In this document: positions 58,386 through 64,000 of the stretch, one piece after another
Position numbering within the stretch: the stretch's first letter is position 1
Layout of the letters: the number at the start of each line of letters is the position of its first letter
From: Pseudomonas sp. MAG733B
GTDB taxonomy: Bacteria > Pseudomonadota > Gammaproteobacteria > Pseudomonadales > Pseudomonadaceae
Assembly (NCBI RefSeq): GCF_036884845.1
Contig: NZ_CP145732.1
Location: forward strand, 5,208,001-5,272,000
Reading direction: 5' to 3'
Length of the DNA stretch: 64,000 nt
Program-made: the position numbers and the translations under genes
Notes under the pieces: model-generated
The model's database searches: none
Seen by the model: only the letters and a program-made list of their open reading frames with translations
What the model was told of the DNA's origin: nothing

Positions 58386-60209
58386 ATGGCTGATCACCCC
58401 GAACGCCAAAGCCCCATCGACGCCCACGGCATCATCGGCGACATGCGCAGTGCCGCGCTGGTCAATGACAAGGGCAGCGTTGATTTTTTCTGCTGGCCGG
58501 AGTTCGACAGCCCGTCGATTTTCTGTTCGCTGCTGGACAGTCCCGAGGCCGGCATTTTCCAGTTGTCCCCGGACTTGCCCGACGCCCGCCGCGAGCAGAT
58601 TTACCTGCCGGACACCAACGTCTTGCAGACCCGCTGGCTCAGCGATCGCGCGGTGGTCGAGGTGACCGATCTGCTGCCGATCGGCGACAGCGAGGACGAT
58701 TTTCCGGTGCTGATGCGCCGGGTGCGAGTGGTCAGCGGCAAGGCAACTTTTCATCTGCGTTGCGCCGTGCGTCACGACTACGCCCGCGCCATGACCCGCG
58801 CGCGCATGGACAAAAAGGACGTAATTTTCGAAGCCGCCAATCAGCCATCGCTGCGCCTGTCTGCGGATCAGATTTTGCGCATGGACGCCAATGCGGCGGT
58901 CGCCGAATTCACTCTCGAACAGAACCAGACCGCCGAGTTCCTGCTCGGCGCCATCGACGATCCGCGCTTCAAGGAAGGCGCCGCCGCACTGTGCCTGCAA
59001 CGCACGCTGAAGTTCTGGCGCGACTGGATCGGCCAGTCCAACTATCGCGGTCGCTGGCGGGAAATGGTCAATCGCTCGGCGCTGGCGATGAAGCTGCTGA
59101 CCTCACGCAAACACGGCGCCATCCTCGCCGCCGCCACCTTCGGCTTGCCGGAAACCGTCGGCGGCGAACGCAACTGGGATTACCGCTACACCTGGATCCG
59201 CGACGCCTCGTTCACGGTGTACGCCTTCATGCGCCTGGGCTTTGTCGAAGAAGCCAATGCCTACATGCGCTGGCTGCGCGGGCGGGTCAGCGATTGTCGC
59301 GGCCAACCGATGAAACTCAACATTCTGTATGGAATCGACGGCCGTCAGGAACTGCCGGAAATCGAGCTCACGCACTTGTCCGGCCACGGTGGCGCGAAGC
59401 CGGTGCGCATCGGCAATCTGGCGTACGCGCAGGTTCAGCTCGACATTTTCGGCGAGCTGATGGACGCGGTGTATCTGGTCAACAAGTACGGCGAGGCTAT
59501 TTCCCACGAAGGCTGGAAGCACACCGTGGAAGTGGTCGATCAGGTCTGCGAAACCTGGCAACAAGAAGACGTCGGCATCTGGGAAATGCGCGGCGAGCAG
59601 CATCACTTCCTGCACTCGCGCCTGATGTGCTGGGTCGCACTGGATCGGGCGATTCGTCTCGCCTCGAAACGCTCGTTGCCCGCCCCGTTCGCCCGCTGGG
59701 ATCAGACTCGGCAAGCGATCTACGCCGACATCTGGGACAACTTCTGGAATGAGGAACGCGGGCATTTCGTCCAGCACATCGGTGGCACTGGTCTTGACGG
59801 TTCGATGCTGCTGATGCCGCTGGTACGTTTCGTCAGCGCAAAGGACCCGCGCTGGCTCTCGACCCTCGACGCCATCGAAAAAAACCTGGTGCGCGACGGC
59901 ATGGTCTACCGCTACCACAACGACCTCAACCAGATCGACGGCCTGCCCGGCACCGAAGGCGCGTTCGCCGCGTGCTCCTTCTGGTACGTCGAATGCCTGG
60001 CCCGCGCCGGCCGGGTGGAAAAGGCTCATCTGGAGTTCGAACAACTGCTGCGCTACGCCAATCCGTTGGGGCTGTACGCCGAAGAGTTCGACAGCCACGC
60101 GCGGCATATGGGCAACACGCCGCAAGCGTTGACGCACCTGGCGTTGATCAGCGCCGCGTGTTTTCTTGATCGGAAGTTGAGTGGGGAGAAGAGTTTTTGG
60201 CAGCCTTGA
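58386..60209 (+). CDS. Glycoside hydrolase family 15 (glucoamylase/trehalase-like)
   Basis: This 607-residue cytoplasmic enzyme has the bacterial GH15 layout: an N-terminal beta-sandwich (residues about 1-210, beginning 'SPIDAHGIIGDMRSAALVN') and an (alpha/alpha)6 barrel with 'GGERNWDYRYTWIRDASFTV' (about 260), 'GIWEMRG' with a likely catalytic Glu, and 'GLYAEEFDS' near the end, the usual site of the second Glu. Family members hydrolyse alpha-glucosides such as trehalose or maltodextrin. There is no signal peptide. It is a single gene, divergent from the MFS gene, with REP-like repeats on both sides. The exact substrate is not known. Confidence 0.88.
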   Translation: MADHPERQSPIDAHGIIGDMRSAALVNDKGSVDFFCWPEFDSPSIFCSLLDSPEAGIFQLSPDLPDARREQIYLPDTNVLQTRWLSDRAVVEVTDLLPIGDSEDDFPVLMRRVRVVSGKATFHLRCAVRHDYARAMTRARMDKKDVIFEAANQPSLRLSADQILRMDANAAVAEFTLEQNQTAEFLLGAIDDPRFKEGAAALCLQRTLKFWRDWIGQSNYRGRWREMVNRSALAMKLLTSRKHGAILAAATFGLPETVGGERNWDYRYTWIRDASFTVYAFMRLGFVEEANAYMRWLRGRVSDCRGQPMKLNILYGIDGRQELPEIELTHLSGHGGAKPVRIGNLAYAQVQLDIFGELMDAVYLVNKYGEAISHEGWKHTVEVVDQVCETWQQEDVGIWEMRGEQHHFLHSRLMCWVALDRAIRLASKRSLPAPFARWDQTRQAIYADIWDNFWNEERGHFVQHIGGTGLDGSMLLMPLVRFVSAKDPRWLSTLDAIEKNLVRDGMVYRYHNDLNQIDGLPGTEGAFAACSFWYVECLARAGRVEKAHLEFEQLLRYANPLGLYAEEFDSHARHMGNTPQALTHLALISAACFLDRKLSGEKSFWQP

Positions 60210-60238
60210 AGTCGCCGCCTAATCAGCTCTGGCGAACA

Positions 60239-60384
60239 GGCTTTTGTGGCGAGGGAGCTTGCTCCCGCTGGGTTGCGAAGCAGCCCTGGAGGCTGTGAAT
60301 ACGATCTGTCAGGTGCACCGCATCGAAATGGTTTTACGACTGCTGCGCAGCCGAGCGGGAGCAAGCTCCCTCGCCACAAAAGCT
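60239..60384. repeat. Long inverted repeat (GTGGCGAGGGAGCTTGC type)
   Basis: Arms of about 44 bases (GCTTTTGTGGCGAGGGAGCT and its complement AGCTCCCTCGCCACAAAAGC, extending through TTGCTCCCGCT / AGCGGGAGCAA) enclose about 55 bases. This is a third repeat family, different in core from the others. It fills most of the 350-base gap after the GH15 gene; the rest (60385-60559) shows only the ribosome-binding site of the next gene. Confidence 0.85.
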
Positions 60385-60559
60385 CATTCGGCGTGGATTC
60401 TGTACAAGCCCGAGTCCTACATCTAATAAACAACCCCACCGCAATCCCCGATTGCCAGCCTATCCATCCCAACCTAACATCGACCTTCAGCGGGTACAGC
60501 GGAGCGGCGAAGTATTTCAACCAGATAGCGAAAGTTGAGTTCCAGGAGAAAACTGACGA

Positions 60560-61462
60560 ATGAGTAATCACGCGCCGATCCAGTATGTCCGGACTCCGAT
60601 TCTGAACCTCGCCTATGAGGAACACGGCCCCATCACCGGCGACCCGGTCATCCTGCTCCACGGTTTCCCCTATTCCCCCCGCGCCTTCGACGAAATCGCC
60701 CCGCCTCTCGCGGCCAAGGGCTACCGCGTGATCGTGCCCTACCTGCGCGGTTACGGCCCGACGCGATTCAACAGTCCTGACACGCTGCGTTCCGGGCAGC
60801 AAGCCGCCCTCGCTCAGGATTTGCTCGAGCTGATGGATGCACTTTCCATCGAGCAAGCGGCGCTCTGCGGTTATGACTGGGGCGGTCGGGCGGCGTGTAT
60901 TGTCGCGGCGTTGTGGCCGGAGCGGGTTCGTTGTCTGGTGACGGGTGATGGCTACAACCTGCAGAACATTCCTCGTTCGATCCGGCCGCGCGCCCCGGAA
61001 ACCGAGCATCGTCTCTGGTATCAGTATTATTTTCATACGCCGCGTGGCGTTGAGGGACTGACGGAAAATCGCCGGGGCGTGTGTGAGTTGTTGTGGAAGC
61101 TGTGGTCACCGACCTGGGCAAACAGGGCCGAGCGTTATCCCTTGAGCGCGCCCGCCTTCGACAACCCGGATTTCGTCGACGTGGTGATTCACTCTTATCG
61201 TCACCGCTTCATGTATGTGGCCGGCGACCCGGCGCTGGAGTCGATCGAGGAGGCGCTGACCCTCCAGCCACCGATCAGCGTGACGACGATTTCCCTGTGC
61301 GGCGCCGACGATGGCGTTGGCCCGGCAGGGGAGGTCGACGACGACATCGAGCATTTCACCGGGTGTTACGAGCGCCGGATGCTGGCGGGTGTCGGGCATA
61401 ACATTCCCGAAGAAGCCCCCGAGGCAACGCTCAAGGCATTACTGGATCTGCTGCAACGCTGA
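60560..61462 (+). CDS. Alpha/beta hydrolase, epoxide-hydrolase/dehalogenase-like (Asp nucleophile)
   Basis: This 300-residue protein has the oxyanion motif 'LLHGFPYSPRAFDEI' and nucleophile elbow 'LCGYDWGGRAAC', where Asp replaces Ser; this marks epoxide hydrolases, haloalkane or fluoroacetate dehalogenases. The catalytic His is in 'MLAGVGHNIPEEAPE'. No clear pair of cap Tyr residues of epoxide hydrolases could be identified. The start has AGGAG about 12 bases upstream. Its 3' end overlaps the convergent GlxA-type gene by 32 bases. The substrate is unknown. Confidence 0.85.
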   Translation: MSNHAPIQYVRTPILNLAYEEHGPITGDPVILLHGFPYSPRAFDEIAPPLAAKGYRVIVPYLRGYGPTRFNSPDTLRSGQQAALAQDLLELMDALSIEQAALCGYDWGGRAACIVAALWPERVRCLVTGDGYNLQNIPRSIRPRAPETEHRLWYQYYFHTPRGVEGLTENRRGVCELLWKLWSPTWANRAERYPLSAPAFDNPDFVDVVIHSYRHRFMYVAGDPALESIEEALTLQPPISVTTISLCGADDGVGPAGEVDDDIEHFTGCYERRMLAGVGHNIPEEAPEATLKALLDLLQR

Positions 61463-62414
61463 CGGAAAAACGCTCGCGATAGGCTTGCGGCGTTACGCCC
61501 ATCGCCCGTAGGAAATTGCGACGCAGGGTTTCTTCGCTGCCGAATCCGCATTGCATGGCGACCCGTTTGATCGGTACGCCGGTATCGCTGAGTAGGCGCC
61601 GCGCAGTCTCGACCCGGATCAGCTCGATGGCCCGGGCCGGGGTCTGGCCGGTGTCGGCGCGGTAGTGGCGGACGAAGCTGCGTTCGCTCATGCCGGCCTG
61701 TAGCGCCAAGGTTGGAATGCCGAGGTCTTTGGTGAGGTTTTCGCTGATCCAGGCGTGAAGTTCGTCGAAACGGCTGCCTTCTTTCTGCAAGGACAAGGTC
61801 ACGCTGAATTGCGACTGGCCGCCGGGCCGTTTCAGGAACACCACCAGTTGCCGCGCGACCTCCAAGGCCATATTGCGGCCCAGATCGGCTTCTACCATCG
61901 CCAGCGCCAGGTCGATGCCGGCGGTGACCCCGGCCGAGGTCCAGACCGGGCCGTCGTTGATGAAAATCGGATTGGGTTCGACCTGCAATTGTGGATGTTG
62001 CTGCGCCAACTGCTCGCATCGGGTCCAGTGGGTGACAACGCGCCGGCCATCGAGCCAGCCGCTGGCCGCCAGCAAAAAAGCCCCCGTACACACCGATGAC
62101 ACCCGTCGACATTGCGCCGCATGCTCACGCACCCAACTCACCAGAGGCTGATCTTCCGCCGCCGCGTAAACACCCCAGCCCCCGGCGATGATCAAGGTGT
62201 CGCTGCCCTGCTCGGGCAATGGTTCGGCCAACAACGCCAACCCTGCCGACGACATCACCGCCCCGCCGCCGCTGGCGATCACCGATGGCGCATACGGTGC
62301 CGGTGAACCTTGCTGGCGGGCGATGTCGTTGGCCGAGGCAAACACCTGCAACGGCCCGGTGACGTCGAGCAATTGCACGTTGGCGAACGCGAGTACGTGA
62401 ATGGTTTTCGTCAT
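61431..62414 (-). CDS. GlxA-family AraC-type transcriptional regulator
   Basis: This 327-residue regulator combines an N-terminal DJ-1/PfpI-like domain ('FANVQLLDVTGPLQVF', with Cys in 'SSVCTGAFLLAASG') and a C-terminal AraC helix-turn-helix ('GIPTLALQAGMSERSFVRHYR', 'VAMQCGFGSEETLRRNF'). Family members often sense a small molecule and control catabolic genes. I start at 62414 (MTKTIHVLAFANVQ); the frame to 62537 is an unlikely extension. It is divergent from inhA, whose product has the same DJ-1 fold, so it is the likely regulator of inhA. Its last 32 bases overlap the convergent hydrolase gene. Confidence 0.88.
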   Translation of the reverse strand: MTKTIHVLAFANVQLLDVTGPLQVFASANDIARQQGSPAPYAPSVIASGGGAVMSSAGLALLAEPLPEQGSDTLIIAGGWGVYAAAEDQPLVSWVREHAAQCRRVSSVCTGAFLLAASGWLDGRRVVTHWTRCEQLAQQHPQLQVEPNPIFINDGPVWTSAGVTAGIDLALAMVEADLGRNMALEVARQLVVFLKRPGGQSQFSVTLSLQKEGSRFDELHAWISENLTKDLGIPTLALQAGMSERSFVRHYRADTGQTPARAIELIRVETARRLLSDTGVPIKRVAMQCGFGSEETLRRNFLRAMGVTPQAYRERFSVSVAADPVMP

Positions 62415-62503
62415 TTTGGCGGAATTCGTGGGGTGATTGGCGTATGCGCCAAATCCTAGGCGCCTACAGTGAAGTCGTCCACCCACTTCAGGAGAAAAAC
62501 ACC

Positions 62504-63190
62504 ATGACCTTGCAGATCGGTTTTCTGTTGTTTCCACAGGTGCAGCAACTCGACCTCACCGGCCCGTACGACGTACTGGCCTCGTTGCCGGATGTGAAGG
62601 TGCATCTGATCTGGAAGGACCTGATGCCCATCACCGCCAGCACCGGCCTGATGTTGAAACCAACCGTTACTTTCGACGATTGCCCGGCACTGGACGTGAT
62701 CTGCATTCCCGGGGGCAGCGGCGTCGGGCCGCTCATGGAAGATGAGCAAACGCTGGCGTTCATCAAGGCTCAGGCCGCGAATGCGCGTTACGTGACGTCG
62801 GTCTGCACCGGTGCGCTGGTGCTCGGCGCGGCGGGCTTGTTGAAAGGCAAACGCGCCACCACCCACTGGGCCTATCACGAATTGCTGGCACCGCTGGGGG
62901 CGATTGCGGTGAAGGATCGCGTAGTGCGTGACGGCAATCTGCTGACCGGTGGCGGGATTACCGCGGGCATCGATTTCGCCCTGACGCTGGCCGCAGAACT
63001 GTTCGATAGGGACACCGCTGAACTGGTGCAATTGCAGCTGGAGTACGCCCCGGCTCCGCCGTTCCAGGCAGGTAGCCCGGAAACTGCGCCAGCCAGCGTA
63101 TTGGAAGAGGCCCGCAAACGCGCCGCAGGTTCGTTGAAACTGCGCACGGAAATCACTGAGCGTGCCGCCGCGAAACTCGACCGTCGGTAG
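62504..63190 (+). CDS. inhA: Isonitrile hydratase (InhA-like), DJ-1/PfpI superfamily
   Basis: This 228-residue protein matches, in length and recognisable segments, the Pseudomonas isonitrile hydratase that turns isonitriles into N-substituted formamides: 'QIGFLLFPQVQQLDLTGPYD' at the N-terminus, 'LDVICIPGG', nucleophile Cys101 in 'VTSVCTGALVLGAAG', and 'ATTHWAYHELLAPLGA'. The start at 62504 has CAGGAG about 8 bases upstream. It is divergent from a GlxA-type regulator. Isonitrile natural products occur in pseudomonads, so a detoxifying role is possible, but activity is inferred from homology alone. Confidence 0.85.
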   Translation: MTLQIGFLLFPQVQQLDLTGPYDVLASLPDVKVHLIWKDLMPITASTGLMLKPTVTFDDCPALDVICIPGGSGVGPLMEDEQTLAFIKAQAANARYVTSVCTGALVLGAAGLLKGKRATTHWAYHELLAPLGAIAVKDRVVRDGNLLTGGGITAGIDFALTLAAELFDRDTAELVQLQLEYAPAPPFQAGSPETAPASVLEEARKRAAGSLKLRTEITERAAAKLDRR

Positions 63191-63243
63191 AAAAAAGCAG
63201 CGGGGGCCAAGGCTCCTGCTGCCAGGACTTTTCCTGCGCCCAT

Positions 63244-63266
63244 AAAAAAACCCGCCGAAGCGGGTT
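63244..63266 (-). terminator. Rho-independent terminator (kinase-gene strand)
   Basis: The stem AACCCGC / GCGGGTT has a 4-base loop and, read on the minus strand, is followed by seven T. It may also stop inhA transcription from the other side, though the T-run there is poor. Confidence 0.75.
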
Positions 63267-63278
63267 CTTCCAAGACCA

Positions 63279-63467
63279 TTACGACTCCCTGTCGTCAGCA
63301 TTCCATGCAAATGGCCGATCATCCATGATCCTGAGCACTCCCTGTGCATCAGTGGATGAGGCCAGAATACGCATGGGATCCAATCCGCAATAGACGACAT
63401 AGTTGTTACGGCGTGTAAGACATTCGCTATAGCGTCCCCTCCGAACACCCTTAGATGCCTCATGCAC
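63279..63467 (-). CDS. Possible small coupled protein, 62 residues
   Basis: An open frame starts with GTG at 63467, overlaps the kinase stop by 8 bases and runs 12 bases short of the terminator. It reads VHEASKGVRRGRYSEC...NADDRES, with a hydrophobic middle ('NNYVVYCGLDPMRILASS') and acidic tail. Its position between gene end and terminator is suggestive, but there is no strong ribosome-binding site and no family was recognised. It could also be 3' untranslated sequence. Confidence 0.25.
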   Translation of the reverse strand: MHEASKGVRRGRYSECLTRRNNYVVYCGLDPMRILASSTDAQGVLRIMDDRPFAWNADDRES

Positions 63468-64000
63468 CAAGGCTGGAGGCCCCGAGTTTCGCGACTTGTA
63501 GCTGACTTTCAGCCGCCCGGTCGTCGCCATCCTCAAGAAACCACGCCGCCGACAAACCGGCAAACGCCAATACCCATTGCAACAACCGGCGCCGATCAAG
63601 CCCGGCGGCCTCGGCCACCACCTCTATCTGCCGCTGGAATCGTCGCGGGTCCGAGGCGGTCGGCAAGTCTGGATTGCAGATCAGATTGGCGTAATCGAAA
63701 CCGCGCTCGCCGCTCACCCGTTTCGGGTCGATGGCCAGCCAGCCGCGCGGGCCGAAATCCAGGACATTGTCGTGGTGCATGTCGCCGTGCAACACCACAA
63801 CGTCCTGCGGCTCGGCCAGCAAGGCTTCGGCGGTCAACAGGCACGCGGAATACGCACCGCCCTGAAGCTGCGCCGCCGCACGTAGCGAGGCGAACCAGGG
63901 TGACAAGGCAAACATCGGCGGTGGCGGTGTCGGTCGCGGAGCATGCAAACGGTCCAACGCCGCACACAGGATTCGGCTGGCCTCGTCGTCCTCGCCGTTG
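63460..64000 (-). CDS. Aminoglycoside/hydroxyurea antibiotic resistance kinase family, C-terminal part
   Basis: The last 179 codons of a gene that starts beyond the window edge; the frame is open to base 64000. The catalytic loop 'VVVLHGDMHHDNVLDFG' and 'GWLAIDPKRVSGERGFDYAN' (metal-binding Asp) identify a small-molecule kinase of the APH(6)/hydroxyurea-kinase type. Such chromosomal genes are common in pseudomonads and do not by themselves show resistance. A terminator follows about 200 bases downstream. Confidence 0.85.
   Translation of the reverse strand, partial: NGEDDEASRILCAALDRLHAPRPTPPPPMFALSPWFASLRAAAQLQGGAYSACLLTAEALLAEPQDVVVLHGDMHHDNVLDFGPRGWLAIDPKRVSGERGFDYANLICNPDLPTASDPRRFQRQIEVVAEAAGLDRRRLLQWVLAFAGLSAAWFLEDGDDRAAESQLQVAKLGASSLGA

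Overview
The window is a chromosomal segment of a fluorescent Pseudomonas, most likely of the P. fluorescens group. It holds a large pyoverdine (pvd/fpv) siderophore locus in nearly the order known from P. aeruginosa. The intergenic spaces carry the short inverted REP-like repeats typical of that group (arms such as GGAGCGGGCTTGCTCGCGAA). No RNA genes, insertion sequences or CRISPR arrays were seen.

Left flank (1-14.3 kb): the end of a TonB-dependent receptor; an MscS-type channel with a cyclic-nucleotide-binding domain; a pirin plus two YcaC-like isochorismatase-fold hydrolases divergent from a LysR regulator with a clear T-N11-A box; a hotdog thioesterase; a DkgB-type aldo/keto reductase; and a BvgAS/EvgAS-like module (degenerate receiver protein, LuxR-type response regulator, 1070-residue hybrid kinase). 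Next comes an MgtA/MgtB-type Mg2+ P-type ATPase with a possible leader peptide.

Pyoverdine locus (14.7-56.8 kb): pvdA (ornithine hydroxylase), fpvI (ECF sigma), pvdR-pvdT-opmQ (export), pvdP, pvdM, pvdN and pvdO (periplasmic maturation), pvdE (ferribactin export to the periplasm), fpvA (receptor with signalling domain), an HSL-type esterase, two very large NRPS genes and a type II thioesterase (pvdG-like). Five perfect iron-starvation boxes (TAAAT-N16-CGT, the PvdS recognition sequence) precede pvdA, pvdR, pvdP, pvdM and pvdE. A Fur-box-like palindrome precedes fpvI. The NRPS domain order is C-A-T-E-C-A-T-C-A-T followed by C-A-T-E-C-A-T-C-A-T-TE. Hand-read specificity codes give D-Ala, Lys, Thr, then D-Ser and two residues with DGEC-type codes that are probably hydroxyornithine derivatives. 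That predicts a hexapeptide pyoverdine ending in a pair of modified ornithines. pvdL, pvdH, pvdS, pvdQ, mbtH, the hydroxyornithine acylase/formylase and fpvR are not in the window; fpvR is missing from its P. aeruginosa position.

Right flank (57-64 kb): an MFS transporter, a GH15 glucoamylase/trehalase-like enzyme, an Asp-nucleophile alpha/beta hydrolase overlapping tail-to-tail with a GlxA-type AraC regulator, a divergent isonitrile hydratase (inhA-like), and the 3' part of an aminoglycoside/hydroxyurea-type kinase gene cut by the window edge.

The points most worth following up are an NRPS module with an epimerisation-type carrier domain but no E domain, a PvdM that has lost three of the five metal ligands of its dipeptidase family, the missing fpvR, an esterase inside the pvd locus, and a BvgA-like heptad palindrome in front of a receiver protein whose phosphoacceptor Asp is Asn. 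All assignments come from reading the sequence by eye; no database search was run.
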